A stretch of DNA of 63,757 nt. Source: Candidatus Zixiibacteriota bacterium. Lineage in GTDB: Bacteria > Zixibacteria > MSB-5A5 > GN15 > JAAZOE01. The notes beneath the pieces were generated by a model. The model saw only the letters and a program-made list of their open reading frames with translations, made no database searches and was not told the origin of the DNA. This document shows positions 1 through 9,598 of the stretch, piece by piece; position 1 is the first letter of the stretch; each line of letters starts with the position of its first letter. A program made the position numbers and the translations under genes. The stretch lies in NCBI GenBank assembly GCA_036480375.1, contig JAZGGI010000038.1:1-63757 (forward strand), read 5' to 3'.

Positions 1-1612
1 CGGTCAGGTTAAATATCCCCGGTCCGCTTAGCAGCACTATTGAAACACTATCGTTGACGTCAGGATCCGATGCCGAGATATCAAAACAGATCGAATCGGG
101 AGCGCATAACATAACCAGCGAATCGAAAGTATGGATAATCGGCTGATTATTCATGTCTATGTTAAAAATAATTGTAGCCGTGTCCGCGCCGCAGTTATCT
201 GAAACTTCAACTTGATATTCATACACTCCTTCAATGTGAGTTGTCAGACACAAAGCTCCGGTTTCCGGATCAATAGTTACATTGATATTCTCGGTATTGA
301 TAGCGGGAATTAATTCATAAATATTCGGATCGTGCATTCCCCCGCCGATTAACATAAAAGTTAACATATCACCATCGGGGTCGGCAGCTTCGACATTGTA
401 ACAAACGGCAACATTAGGATCGCACGACGTTAGGGTAGTATCTCCATCATTAGCAACGGGCGGTTGATTAAATTGGACGTCAATGATCAGGGAATCGAGA
501 GTTTCGTTGCCTTTTGTATCAGTAGCTTTGAAAATAGCAATATATTGCCCGGGGTCGGTAGGAATCCAGGTATAATTGCCGTAAACCGGAGAAGTCCCAG
601 GCGCTGTTGATAACAGCCCCGGACCGGAAATCTGAGTTAGTGTAATGATATCGCCGGGATTGCGGTCGGTGACGGTAATAAATTTAGAAATCTTTTCGCC
701 CGGGCACATGTCCAAATACGATAAATTTCCCAGGGGCGGATCGAAGATTGGCTTATTATTTCCCGAGCAGGATGACACGGAAAATTGCAGGCCGTTGCCT
801 TCGTATACGTAGCTCCCGTTGAATTCACTGCTGGAGGGTAATTCCCCGATTTTATCATAGGTCGCTCCCGGCAGAGGTACCGGCGTATACATCGTCATAT
901 TGGCCCCGCGCCCCGAAGCGGTATCCTGATATTTATCGTAAATTCCGGCGTATGTATCTTCAAAATCGGGAAGATACGAAATCGGGATTCGATCTTTGCC
1001 CAAGAGGAGTTGGTCGGCGTCAAAGGGAGCGAAATGGCCGGTTGCCCAGATATTGAAATCCACCGCGCATCCGTCAAAGCAGATTCCGACGGTGTCGTAA
1101 TTATCGGTAATAGATTCGAGACGGGCAAAATCTATGGTAATGTCCCACCAAATCTCATAAAGATTTTCCGCGATCGAGTCAGAATGTTTGACCCAGCCCC
1201 AGCGGTCGTTTTTGACGTAATCTTCGGAGGTTTCGAAACCTATCGGCCAGACGTTTACATTGGGGGCTGGTTCCCGGTCAAGCTGAACAAGAATCGAGCC
1301 ATGGAGTTGTTCATATCCGATGATGCCAGGAACAATTATTCCGCATACGTACCATTTATTTGTCACGCTATCAAGAAAGACATAATATCCAGTCATTCCG
1401 GGCGTATTTAGCGTCTCAAACGGAGGACCGCCGATTAAGTGTTTGGAATCAAGCAAAGAATAATTCGGTGGAGGGCTGGTAACCTGATTGCCGGTATTGG
1501 GGTCATAGAAGAGTGAGAGATCGCTTTCATATTTATCCGCCGCCGATATCGGAACAGCCAGAATTAAAAATAATAACAGAATTTTGAGGAATCTATTTCC
1601 AGATCTGAACAT
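1..1612 (-). CDS. Partial secreted protein with Ig/cadherin-like repeats
   Basis: This reading frame starts with ATG at 1612 behind GGAGG and runs off the left edge, so the C-terminus is missing. The first 25 or so residues form a signal peptide (MFRSGNRFLKI, a leucine-rich core, then AVPISAA). After a unique N-terminal region of about 270 residues come repeated segments with phrases such as SGPGLLST, AADPDGDMLTF and SASDPDVNDSV, spaced about 90 to 100 residues apart, as in Ig-like or cadherin-like beta-sandwich repeats of bacterial surface proteins. A C-terminal sorting or dockerin domain would be expected beyond the edge. Function is unknown; a secreted or cell-surface role is inferred. Confidence 0.75.
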   Translation of the reverse strand, partial: MFRSGNRFLKILLLFLILAVPISAADKYESDLSLFYDPNTGNQVTSPPPNYSLLDSKHLIGGPPFETLNTPGMTGYYVFLDSVTNKWYVCGIIVPGIIGYEQLHGSILVQLDREPAPNVNVWPIGFETSEDYVKNDRWGWVKHSDSIAENLYEIWWDITIDFARLESITDNYDTVGICFDGCAVDFNIWATGHFAPFDADQLLLGKDRIPISYLPDFEDTYAGIYDKYQDTASGRGANMTMYTPVPLPGATYDKIGELPSSSEFNGSYVYEGNGLQFSVSSCSGNNKPIFDPPLGNLSYLDMCPGEKISKFITVTDRNPGDIITLTQISGPGLLSTAPGTSPVYGNYTWIPTDPGQYIAIFKATDTKGNETLDSLIIDVQFNQPPVANDGDTTLTSCDPNVAVCYNVEAADPDGDMLTFMLIGGGMHDPNIYELIPAINTENINVTIDPETGALCLTTHIEGVYEYQVEVSDNCGADTATIIFNIDMNNQPIIHTFDSLVMLCAPDSICFDISASDPDVNDSVSIVLLSGPGIFNLT

Positions 1613-2135
1613 CGGTCCTCCAGAGTTTATTTACAAAGCGGAATTCCATGGTTTTATGTTTTAATACTAAGGCGTAATGTCACATCTATCAGCTTATTGG
1701 AAATTACTCCTTACCTGACCATGTAGCATACCAGATGCGTAAATTGAAATTTTCTCAAGCAGTAAAAAAGCACTATCAATCGGTGGGGATGAAGTGCCTT
1801 ACTTTAACCAAAATATAAGAGAAACAGAAGATATGTCAAGCGATTTGTGACTTCGACAAACCCCAATACCACATTGATTAACAACAGATTATGAGGATTG
1901 ATGAAATCTACGCTTCACTATTTTAGATTTTGAACATTTTTACAAAATGACTTTATCGAATATAATGTTCCTGTTTGTGAATGTTTGGAGCTTGCGCAAA
2001 ATGTTGCATAATATTTTCCAATTGACCATTAACCGACAATTGATTGATGGGGAAACATTTTAATATTCAAAAAAAACGGCCGCAATAATAAATAAAAACT
2101 CATTGGACTGTGTAAATTTATTCTACTCTTTAATA
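1613..2135. other. Intergenic region, 523 bp, no gene seen
   Basis: This AT-rich stretch separates two minus-strand genes. It must contain the promoter of the partial secreted protein and the 3' end of the LiaI-like transcript. I find no open frame with a ribosome binding site, no tRNA and no strong hairpin followed by a T-run. Confidence 0.5.
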
Positions 2136-3041
2136 CTAATAAAAATCTATCGACAGCTGGGATATATCCGGCGAAAGCTCAAGTTCAATTTTGTTTAATC
2201 GTGAATTATAATCGGGATTAGTATAGGCGTCATCGGTTTCAATAAAGCCGATTCTCTCAAACAAACGGCGTAAATCATCGCCGTATCCGGAAACTTTGAT
2301 ACCGCTGTTTTCAGGGGCGTAAACTGAGAAGTTGGCATCTTCTCCCTCAAGTGATACTTTAATATTTTCCAACATCTCACCCAAATACATATTGATACGG
2401 CCACGTTCTGATCTAACGAAGAGTTCCTGCAAATTCAATGATTTGCAGTCGATTTCCATATCCGATTTACCGCCGTAGAATTTCAGGCTTAACGGCAGGT
2501 GATCGGCGACCCTGATATTCCAGTTATCATAGGAGCTCCGATAATGAGAATCGCCCCATCCCCAGATACGTTTTTCTTCGGCGATATCAATTTTGGCAAT
2601 ACCGTTGGAGACATCATAATCAATATCCGGTTTATATTTACGTCGTTTAAATCGGCCGTTAAATAAATCGCTGGCGGTTTTTTTCAAATTAATATCGACG
2701 TTTTTGACATCAAGGGTCATTTCCACGCTGGAGATTTCCGCGTCTTTTTCAATTTCATATTTGTATGTATCGCCTCGGCGGGAAAAATCCAAATTTGAAT
2801 ATGATGAGCCTATCGCAACCCATAATACGATTCCGGAAAATAACACCGGCGCGAGGTATGAAATGAAAACCGCTTTCGATTTGGCGAAGATTTTTTCTAC
2901 TCCGATAGCGATTAATATAATCGGCCAGAGAGCAACGATATCTTCCCAGACATACCAGTCGACAACTCCAAAGTTATGCAGCAGGATTAGCCCGCCAGCC
3001 AATATGAAATATATGCCCCATCTAAACCTGGCTGGAGTCAT
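2136..3041 (-). CDS. LiaI-like membrane protein with C-terminal toastrack-type domain
   Basis: This is a 301-residue envelope protein. The N-terminal 80 residues contain three or four hydrophobic segments typical of the LiaI/DUF5668 membrane region (FILAGGLILLHNFG, ALWPIILIAIGVEKIF). Residues 90 to 301 are a soluble, beta-rich segment resembling the toastrack or putative adhesin domain of LiaF-type proteins. The start overlaps the end of the upstream PspC-domain gene by 20 bp, so the two are translationally coupled. In Firmicutes, LiaI/LiaF-type proteins act in envelope-stress sensing; a comparable role here is an inference. No enzyme motif is visible. Confidence 0.75.
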   Translation of the reverse strand: MTPARFRWGIYFILAGGLILLHNFGVVDWYVWEDIVALWPIILIAIGVEKIFAKSKAVFISYLAPVLFSGIVLWVAIGSSYSNLDFSRRGDTYKYEIEKDAEISSVEMTLDVKNVDINLKKTASDLFNGRFKRRKYKPDIDYDVSNGIAKIDIAEEKRIWGWGDSHYRSSYDNWNIRVADHLPLSLKFYGGKSDMEIDCKSLNLQELFVRSERGRINMYLGEMLENIKVSLEGEDANFSVYAPENSGIKVSGYGDDLRRLFERIGFIETDDAYTNPDYNSRLNKIELELSPDISQLSIDFY

Positions 3042-3498
3042 GCGGTCCCCCTTTCAACTCCTGATTTTCGGCCTCTTCCCGGCGGCGCCGGTTGCCCCAT
3101 CTAAAGATCAGGAATATACCGACCAATATTAGCAAAGCCGGCCAGAATTGTTCAAAATCCCACCACCAGAAGTTGTTTCTCAATATAAAGAAAACTCCGA
3201 TAGCTATTAAAATAGCACCTGGGACATATTTATTCCAGCCGATATATTCCGTCTTTGGGGGTTTGGGAACCGGAGTTTCTTTGGATTCGGATTGGATTTC
3301 CGCGGCTGATTCTACGGGTACTTGAGGAATAATAATCCAGGCGATAATATAAGCAAGAAGGCCGACACCGTCGGCGAATACTAAAAGCACGGCAAGGATG
3401 CGGATAAAGGTCGGATCGATTCTAAAATATTCGCCCAGACCGCCGCAGACGCCGGCAATGGTACTATCGGTTCGAGAACGATAGAGTTTATTTTCCAA
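3022..3498 (-). CDS. PspC-domain membrane protein
   Basis: This 158-residue protein begins with a PspC domain (about residues 4 to 60: LYRSRTDSTIAGVCGGLGEY, then a helix of alternating hydrophobics ending AWIIIPQVP). A linker leads to a second pair of membrane segments (about residues 90 to 135) of the LiaI/DUF5668 type. The start is ATG at 3498 with an AAGGAGG-like site just upstream. PspC proteins are inner-membrane regulators of phage-shock or envelope-stress responses. The overlap with the next gene supports a two-subunit stress module. No PspA or PspB homologue is present nearby. Confidence 0.85.
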   Translation of the reverse strand: MENKLYRSRTDSTIAGVCGGLGEYFRIDPTFIRILAVLLVFADGVGLLAYIIAWIIIPQVPVESAAEIQSESKETPVPKPPKTEYIGWNKYVPGAILIAIGVFFILRNNFWWWDFEQFWPALLILVGIFLIFRWGNRRRREEAENQELKGGPHDSSQV

Positions 3499-3584
3499 GG
3501 ATACCTCCTTTTCCTCATTTATTTTACCTGTCTTTTATTTACGAGGAACCCATCAAAAAGTTTTCTTATAATAGTTTTTACAAA

Positions 3585-4253
3585 TCAATCATCGCGCCTC
3601 AGAGGGACGAATCTCACCGGATACATATCCTTAATACTGACCTGTCCCCTGATATTTTTTGAGACCAGTTTAAGACTCTGAATATGAACACCAACCGGAA
3701 TAATCAATTTACCTCCCCGGCCGAGGCGGTCAACGAGCGAGTCGGGAAATTTCTCAGGCGCGGCGGTTACGATTATGGCATCGAATTCCTCAGGAGTTTT
3801 TGGTATTTCAAGGCCATCTCCAACGTAGAATTCAATATTCCTATAATCAAGGCTGTCTAACAATTCCCTTGCGTTTTTTGACAGCCTGGCTATGAATTCG
3901 ACTGTATAGACTTTCTTAAATAATCCCGCCAGTACAGCGGTTTGATACCCTGAGCCGGTGCCTATTTCGAGAACTATTTTATCCGGCCCCGGGGCAATAT
4001 TTTCCGTCATCGATGCCACAACATAAGGCTGAGAAATCGTCTGCCCGTATCCGATTGACAAAGGACCGTCCTCATAAGCTAAATTTCTCGATTCATTCGG
4101 GACAAAAAGATGGCGAGGGACTATCCTCATCGCTTCCAGAACCGCTTCGTTTGTTACGTCCCGAGCGACGATTTGTTGAGCAACCATTTTCATGCGGGAG
4201 CGGAGGGAGTCATTTTCTGAACCGCCTGATTTTTTTGAAAATCTCGAAAACAT
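3585..4253 (-). CDS. pcm: Protein-L-isoaspartate O-methyltransferase
   Basis: The enzyme transfers a methyl group from S-adenosylmethionine to L-isoaspartyl residues of damaged proteins, starting their repair in the cytoplasm. The 222-residue length fits the family. Family landmarks include RVPRHLFVP-like (IVPRHLFVP), YEDGPLSIGYGQTISQPY and the SAM-binding loop VLEIGTGSGYQTAVLA. The C-terminal GGKLIIPVG segment is also typical. It ends the cluster that starts with the hypothetical gene at 7455 and passes through holA and the sigma/anti-sigma pair; the gap to the anti-sigma gene is 25 bp. Confidence 0.93.
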   Translation of the reverse strand: MFSRFSKKSGGSENDSLRSRMKMVAQQIVARDVTNEAVLEAMRIVPRHLFVPNESRNLAYEDGPLSIGYGQTISQPYVVASMTENIAPGPDKIVLEIGTGSGYQTAVLAGLFKKVYTVEFIARLSKNARELLDSLDYRNIEFYVGDGLEIPKTPEEFDAIIVTAAPEKFPDSLVDRLGRGGKLIIPVGVHIQSLKLVSKNIRGQVSIKDMYPVRFVPLRRDD

Positions 4254-4278
4254 TTTGCCCCTTCCGAACTCCCAACAT

Positions 4279-5496
4279 TTACTCGATTAAGTCAAAATTA
4301 CTTAATCTATCTTTATATTCAAGCAGATTTTTATTTTCCGGATACAGGACTAATTGTGAATCTATTAGTTTTTTTAATGATTTTAAATTGTCAATCGCAT
4401 CGTCAAAATACTGTTTTTCTCCGGTAATTTGATATAATTCTCTCGCGGCCAGAATTTTCAGGTAATGGTTTTCTATATTTTTTGACGCAAGATCAAATTC
4501 TGGTAGAGCCCTTAGACTATCCAAAAATCGCATTACCGGTTCGTTGAGACTTACATCAGTAAAAGTCTGACTGAGCATCTCTATTTCACCTGCTGACTTT
4601 TTGGATCGGATTTTCTGCGGTGAATAGTTGTTAAAAAACTGATCGAGGCTATCGACTGAAGCAATTGCATATTCGCTTTTTAAATCTTCGGCCGCGAATA
4701 ATCGTTCTCCTTTTCTTTTTTCGATGCCCGGCATTGACACCGCGTCGGTCTTAATTTCAGGCTGAATTAATTGCGGTCTGGCTAATTGTACAGCGACGAA
4801 TTCATCCTTTTTATCCGTTTCCTGCGGCATAATTTTATCGGCTTCTTTTATATCGGGTAAATAATCCTGCTCATCAATTTGGACTATCAGAGTCTCTGAC
4901 ACTGGAGATTTTGCCTCTGCTCCTTCGCCTTCGATTTTTTCCGTTGATTCTTCGGGAATAGGTTCATCGCGTCCAGATGTTTTTTGAGATTCTTCCGGGG
5001 AAAGTGATTTTTCATTTTCAATCGCAGTATCATCTGATCTTTGCCCGCTGATTGCCGAAGAATCAATATCTGGGGCAGACTTAAGATCGCGATCGTATCT
5101 GATTTTATATCTTGCTGGTGATAAAATATCCGTACCGTATTCCTGGTATGCTATCCGTCCCGCCAGAAAAAATACAGCGATTGTTGCGGCGACTGCCAGG
5201 TACTTCCGCCAGACGGGTATGATTTTGGCTGCGTGTTGTTCCTGTGAGGCTTTGCGAGATGGTTTATCTTCGAGATTGGACATAATACTGTTTTCAAGAT
5301 TGTCCAATATCTCATCTTCAAATTCGGGCAGCGATTGAGTAGCTAACTCCTTTAGTTTAACTAATCGGTCAAACTCATCAGCAAGGCGTTTGTCTTTTTC
5401 CAGGGCCGCGACAATTTCGGCCATTTCCCGGGGAGACAATTCGCCGTCGAGATAAGCCGATAATTTTTCCGAGTATTTGGAATAATCGTTTTCCAT
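4279..5496 (-). CDS. Putative transmembrane anti-sigma factor
   Basis: This 405-residue protein lies one base from the upstream ECF sigma gene, the usual position of a cognate anti-sigma factor. The N-terminal 45 residues have the anti-sigma fold signature (KLSAYLDGELSPREMAEI) but lack the Cys/His ligands of zinc-binding ZAS domains. One membrane helix follows at about residues 98 to 116 (YLAVAATIAVFFLAGRIAY). The rest is a long, acidic, low-complexity periplasmic segment and a helical C-terminal region of about 110 residues that may be TPR-like. Sequestration of the sigma factor at the inner membrane is inferred from position and domain order. Confidence 0.7.
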   Translation of the reverse strand: MENDYSKYSEKLSAYLDGELSPREMAEIVAALEKDKRLADEFDRLVKLKELATQSLPEFEDEILDNLENSIMSNLEDKPSRKASQEQHAAKIIPVWRKYLAVAATIAVFFLAGRIAYQEYGTDILSPARYKIRYDRDLKSAPDIDSSAISGQRSDDTAIENEKSLSPEESQKTSGRDEPIPEESTEKIEGEGAEAKSPVSETLIVQIDEQDYLPDIKEADKIMPQETDKKDEFVAVQLARPQLIQPEIKTDAVSMPGIEKRKGERLFAAEDLKSEYAIASVDSLDQFFNNYSPQKIRSKKSAGEIEMLSQTFTDVSLNEPVMRFLDSLRALPEFDLASKNIENHYLKILAARELYQITGEKQYFDDAIDNLKSLKKLIDSQLVLYPENKNLLEYKDRLSNFDLIE

Positions 5497-5497
5497 T

Positions 5498-6079
5498 TTA
5501 TTCCAGTAAATCCTTTAGCTTTTCCACCAATGCTTTTCGGGCTCGATATAACCGGGAATCCACCGTTCCTTGAGAAATTTCGAGGCGTTTCGCGATTTCG
5601 TCATAACTAAGCTCCTCAAAGTGTCTTAAAATAAATACGATTTGATATTGCCCAGGCAGTTCCCGAACTGCTTTCAAAAACCTACGGTCATTTTCAATGA
5701 GCTGCAGCTTTTCCAGAGGGTCGGGACCGGCGTCCAACCGTATATTATGACTCGGTTCCAGACTGGTTTGACGTCCGCTTCTTTTTAAAAAATTTAGTGC
5801 CTGATTGGTAGCGATAGTTGAAAGCCAGGGATAAAACGGACGGGTCTCATCAAATCTATCGAGTGCCTGCCAGCCGCGAATAAAACTATCCTGGACAATA
5901 TCCATGGCGTTATCTAAATCACCGACCATACCGATTACCATGCGCAAAACCCTCTTCTGGTATTTCTTTACCAAATAACCGTAAGATGCCTTATCCCCGT
6001 TTCGCGCCCGAATTATATAAGCGGCATCTTCCGTACTTTGTTCTGTATTAGTTACCGATTTGTTATTACTTTCTTCCAA
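5498..6079 (-). CDS. ECF-type RNA polymerase sigma factor
   Basis: This 193-residue sigma-70 family protein has region 2 at about residues 25 to 95 (DNAMDIVQDSFIRGWQALDR, then FYPWLSTIATNQALNFLKR) and region 4 at about 130 to 185 (LPGQYQIVFILRHFEELSYD, then AKRLEISQGTVDSRLYRARK). It lacks region 3, as ECF (sigma-E class) factors do. It is followed at once by its probable membrane anti-sigma factor. The target promoters cannot be read from the window. Confidence 0.93.
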   Translation of the reverse strand: MEESNNKSVTNTEQSTEDAAYIIRARNGDKASYGYLVKKYQKRVLRMVIGMVGDLDNAMDIVQDSFIRGWQALDRFDETRPFYPWLSTIATNQALNFLKRSGRQTSLEPSHNIRLDAGPDPLEKLQLIENDRRFLKAVRELPGQYQIVFILRHFEELSYDEIAKRLEISQGTVDSRLYRARKALVEKLKDLLE

Positions 6080-6082
6080 AAT

Positions 6083-7048
6083 TTATCGAGAAATTTCGCG
6101 AATTAGATTTTCAACTAAAAGTACCGGTTCCAGACCGCTTTTGCGCACCTTGCGCTCGGTAATCGCGATTTTTGAAATCGCATTTAGAGTGGCGTTTTTA
6201 TCGTACAATGCGGCCTGTTTTTTCAGTTTGGAGATAAAAAAGGGATGGCGGGCGAGCTTTTTCCCGGCGTGAATTTTCAGCAAACTCATCAAATGCCGCG
6301 AGAGCAAAAAAAGCAATCCGGTGGGATTGGAACCCTTTTTTACCATGTCGTTATAAGCAAACAGAGCCCGGTTGCTATCCTTTTCGGCAATCATATCGAT
6401 CAATTCAAATATCCCGAATTCCTCATGCGAACTGCTCAGCGATTTTATTTCATTGATGCCGATATGGGAGCCGGATTCATTTGATATGGCAAGCTTGTCC
6501 AGCTCTCCCGCAAGACCGCCGAAATCACCGTCGGTTAATGAAACGAGCAAATCGACCGCTTCAGCATCGAAAGTAAACCCGAGAGATTCCAGGTGTCTGA
6601 TAATCCTGACCTTGGCACTACCTGCTTTTAGGCGTGTGAATTGCATCGGTTCGGCGATTTTTGTTATGGCTTTGAAGAAGGCGCCTCTTTTATCCGGCGT
6701 ATAAGAACCCGGTGTCGAAAGGATTACCACCGTTTCAGGAGGCGGCGCCGTCAAAAAATTAAAAAGCCATTTATACTGGGTCGGTTTCAGTTTTTGAATA
6801 TTCTCAATAAAGATTAGGCGCCTTTCCCCCAGCATAGGAATCGCCGACAGTTCGCAAATTATCGTTTCGAGGTCGATTTTGTCGGCGGAAAATTTATTGC
6901 TGTTAAGAAGCTTTTGGCGACCGGGGATATAATTGTTCAGAAGGTATTTATAGGCTTCTACTTTCCGATAATCTTCTTCGCCGTAAAAATAATAAACGGG
7001 CCGGTATTTGCCGGCCCCAATTTCTTTTTTCAGGGAATCGGAGTCCAT
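6083..7048 (-). CDS. holA: DNA polymerase III delta subunit
   Basis: The product is the clamp-loader subunit that opens the sliding clamp. Family features are the N-terminal PVYYFYGEEDY segment (a degenerate AAA+ Walker region, as normal for delta), the RRLIFIENIQKL strand and the VILSTPGSYTPDKR region, with the helical collar domain at the C-terminus. I chose ATG at 7048. A TTG at 7084 would add 12 residues but would lie inside the end of the upstream gene without a ribosome binding site. The protein is then about 321 residues, normal for HolA. Confidence 0.9.
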   Translation of the reverse strand: MDSDSLKKEIGAGKYRPVYYFYGEEDYRKVEAYKYLLNNYIPGRQKLLNSNKFSADKIDLETIICELSAIPMLGERRLIFIENIQKLKPTQYKWLFNFLTAPPPETVVILSTPGSYTPDKRGAFFKAITKIAEPMQFTRLKAGSAKVRIIRHLESLGFTFDAEAVDLLVSLTDGDFGGLAGELDKLAISNESGSHIGINEIKSLSSSHEEFGIFELIDMIAEKDSNRALFAYNDMVKKGSNPTGLLFLLSRHLMSLLKIHAGKKLARHPFFISKLKKQAALYDKNATLNAISKIAITERKVRKSGLEPVLLVENLIREISR

Positions 7049-7080
7049 ACATAGAAAGTATGAACCCGGAGAGGTGCTTG

Positions 7081-7455
7081 TCAATCAATTTTGGAGCGCA
7101 AAGCCGGATTATCGGGCCGCGATACCCAGTTCAGCGTATAATTGAGCCTGTCGCGGTATTCCAGAGCTTTTTGCAGATAAGGCGCAAGAGCTGTATTGTC
7201 CACTTTGTTATTATTCACCTGATTTATCAGGTCGAAATTATTTGTGTATAATTCCAGGGCACGATTTGAAAAAAGCTGTGGATTGACTTCCACAAATTCC
7301 AGTAGGGTCAAAAGCGATGCGTAATCGATAACCATTCCTTTGGCCTGATACGGCGCTTTGAATTTGACGCCTATATCCGGGATATCAAAAGTAACCAGAG
7401 TATCAATATCATTGTTGGATTTTTTGAGTTTGAAAGAGCCGAAATACATTTCCAT
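7081..7455 (-). CDS. Conserved-looking hypothetical protein
   Basis: I do not recognise this family. An open frame extends to 7491, but GGAGGA lies eight bases before ATG at 7455, which gives a 124-residue protein starting MEMYFGSFKLKK. It has no signal peptide or membrane segment. Charged and aliphatic residues alternate in the first half and the second half is helical. It ends about 30 bp before holA and is probably cotranscribed with it. Confidence 0.65.
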   Translation of the reverse strand: MEMYFGSFKLKKSNNDIDTLVTFDIPDIGVKFKAPYQAKGMVIDYASLLTLLEFVEVNPQLFSNRALELYTNNFDLINQVNNNKVDNTALAPYLQKALEYRDRLNYTLNWVSRPDNPALRSKID

Positions 7456-7614
7456 GAAAGTTTCCTCCGACGTGTTTAGCGCAAGCGGCATGCCTGAAAT
7501 TGTTTTGGATTTTTGAAATCTAAGTTGTTCCCTGACGGGACATTAAAAAGAACCCGCCCGGGAAGGGGAAACAGTTTTATGATTTATTGCAGACTGTTGC
7601 AAATATTGAAATGC

Positions 7615-8748
7615 TTAGCAATTGCGAACGAATTCATTTTGCGCAAATCTATCGGTCATTCCCGCGATATAATCGACCGTCAAACGCCGGTGAGGAACAT
7701 CGGGAAATCTCTTTCTGAATCCTTCCGGTATCCGGCTTATGTCTTCAAGAAAATAGCTAAATAGAAAAGAAATTATTTCAAATGACTGCTCTTTCATGGC
7801 GTTGAGCTGAGAATGATGGTATATGTTTCGTCTTAGAAATTGCTTTAATTTATTGTTAAATCCGCTTTGCTCATCGGAAAATGATATAATTCTATGAGGA
7901 CATTGCCGCACATCAGATATGGTTTCAATATCATGCTCATTAATTCTTTTTTTGATTTCCGCGGTTAAATCGAGAACATTCATATTTACCAGATGTCGAA
8001 CAAAAGCGTAACGAATCATTTCTTCCGATTTATCGTTCACACCTGCCTTAACTTTGTCCATAACCGGAGCCAGAAAATCAATATCACGCATCATTTCCAA
8101 TGTCAGAAGCCCGCTGCCCAATCCATCATCGACATCGTGGCCGTGATAGGCGATTTCATCGGCAAGATTAACAATTTGTCCCTCCAAAAGAGGGTTTTCA
8201 TCGGGATTAAATTCATCGGGAACGGAAATATCATGATTGGATTCATGCTTGATAACCGCTTCTCGGACCTCATAAGTCAAATTCAATCCAAAGTGATTCG
8301 GGTATCTTTTCTCCAGAAAATCAATGACCCGCAACGATTGTATATTATGATTAAAACCTCCGTCATGGGCCATCATCATATTCAAAACTTCCTCACCGGC
8401 GTGACCGAAAGGAGTATGGCCCAGGTCATGGGCCAGCGCGACCGCCTCGGCGAAATCTTCATTCAATGACAAAACCCTTGCGATGGTACGGCTAATCTGA
8501 GTAACTTCAATAGTGTGGGTCAATCGCGTTCGGTAATGGTCTCCGGTTTTCTCGACCGAATCAAGATTGGCAAAGACCTGTGTTTTATGCTGCAGGCGCC
8601 GGAAGGCAGTTGAATGAATAATCCGATCGCGATCACGCTGAAAAGCCGAACGCCCCGGACCTTCGGCGATTTGATATTTCCTGCCTTGGCTGTCTTCCGC
8701 CCGAGCGGCATACGGGGCCGGCTTACTAATACCATCATGTATTGGCAT
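7615..8748 (-). CDS. dgt: dGTP triphosphohydrolase-like HD-domain protein
   Basis: This 377-residue member of the dGTPase family of HD phosphohydrolases is predicted to hydrolyse deoxynucleoside triphosphates to the nucleoside and tripolyphosphate. The metal-binding HD core is visible: THTIEVTQISR supplies the first His, ALAHDLGHTPFGHAGE the HD pair, and NLADEIAYHGHDVDDG the distal Asp. The N-terminal RDRDRIIHSTAFRRLQHKTQ motif is diagnostic for the family. The short length resembles the type that is often annotated as dGTPase-like and may act on several dNTPs. It stands alone between two clusters. Confidence 0.93.
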   Translation of the reverse strand: MPIHDGISKPAPYAARAEDSQGRKYQIAEGPGRSAFQRDRDRIIHSTAFRRLQHKTQVFANLDSVEKTGDHYRTRLTHTIEVTQISRTIARVLSLNEDFAEAVALAHDLGHTPFGHAGEEVLNMMMAHDGGFNHNIQSLRVIDFLEKRYPNHFGLNLTYEVREAVIKHESNHDISVPDEFNPDENPLLEGQIVNLADEIAYHGHDVDDGLGSGLLTLEMMRDIDFLAPVMDKVKAGVNDKSEEMIRYAFVRHLVNMNVLDLTAEIKKRINEHDIETISDVRQCPHRIISFSDEQSGFNNKLKQFLRRNIYHHSQLNAMKEQSFEIISFLFSYFLEDISRIPEGFRKRFPDVPHRRLTVDYIAGMTDRFAQNEFVRNC

Positions 8749-8785
8749 TGTTATATATCCGTTTCCTTTTCAACGCATATAATAG

Positions 8786-9598
8786 CTATTTTCGCCCAAT
8801 TCCCAATAAAACCGAATGAGTTAATCCCAAAACGGGATGATGCGAAAATTTGTATTCGAAAGTCATCTTTCGATGCTCGAACTTCAGACCGGCTCCGACT
8901 CTTACCGGGGCCAATACCAGAGCCCAATTGATATGGGCGTATTCAACCATTTGGAAATCCTGGGATATTTCCGCGGTCGGCTTTTGGTATTGGATGAATA
9001 AAAACTTAATTTGAGAGTCCAGGCCTGTTTTGTTTTTATATGATGCGCCCAGTTCCGCCTCGGTCGGTATGTCGCGTTTATTGACAATATATGACGGCTT
9101 ATTTATCGCGCGGATCAGCCCATATCCTGAAATATTCTTCACTTTGAACATCAAACCGGAATTTACTATTATGGCCGATTGTGAATTATATTTTTCATTA
9201 AATGATATACGGCTATAGATGAGAGACAGGCCGAATGATATTTCGCGGCATGTATAATTTCCGGCCAGCGACATACCGGTTTGCTGAAAGTAATTTGATT
9301 TTCCGAAATTTGAAAATCCGGCGGCCAATTGATATTTGTTGAATGAATAGGTTAATCCGGCCCGGTTATCGCTTAATTCGCTTAATCCGTAGAGCGAACG
9401 ATACGAGGTTTGCAAAGTTAGTTTTTTACCGGTTAGGGCGAAGGGGTATTGAAAGATATCAAGGGCCCCGGCATTGTGGAAATCGACATAGCCGTGCGAA
9501 AAAACCTGATGATCCAGATAAGACATACCTCCTGCCGTCACAGATTTGCCCAATAGCGTAAGTACAATTCCGAATATAATGATAAAGCGACTCGTCAT
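8786..9598 (-). CDS. Putative outer-membrane beta-barrel protein, PorV/PorQ-like
   Basis: This 270-residue protein has a signal peptide (MTSRFIIIFGIVLTLLG, cleavage near residue 22) followed by alternating amphipathic strands and short polar turns up to a C-terminal aromatic/hydrophobic strand. The start of the mature region (PFALTGKKLTLQTSYRSLYG) and the small single barrel resemble PorV/PorQ-type proteins of Bacteroidetes-related phyla. The four-base overlap with the upstream lamin-tail protein suggests a common function. The PorQ-like assignment is a weak structural guess; outer-membrane location is more secure. Confidence 0.55.
   Translation of the reverse strand: MTSRFIIIFGIVLTLLGKSVTAGGMSYLDHQVFSHGYVDFHNAGALDIFQYPFALTGKKLTLQTSYRSLYGLSELSDNRAGLTYSFNKYQLAAGFSNFGKSNYFQQTGMSLAGNYTCREISFGLSLIYSRISFNEKYNSQSAIIVNSGLMFKVKNISGYGLIRAINKPSYIVNKRDIPTEAELGASYKNKTGLDSQIKFLFIQYQKPTAEISQDFQMVEYAHINWALVLAPVRVGAGLKFEHRKMTFEYKFSHHPVLGLTHSVLLGIGRK

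Noticed and set aside
1010-1411. 133-codon plus-strand ORF
   Set aside because: It is antisense to the continuous coding frame of the partial secreted protein, which has a signal peptide and Ig-like repeats.
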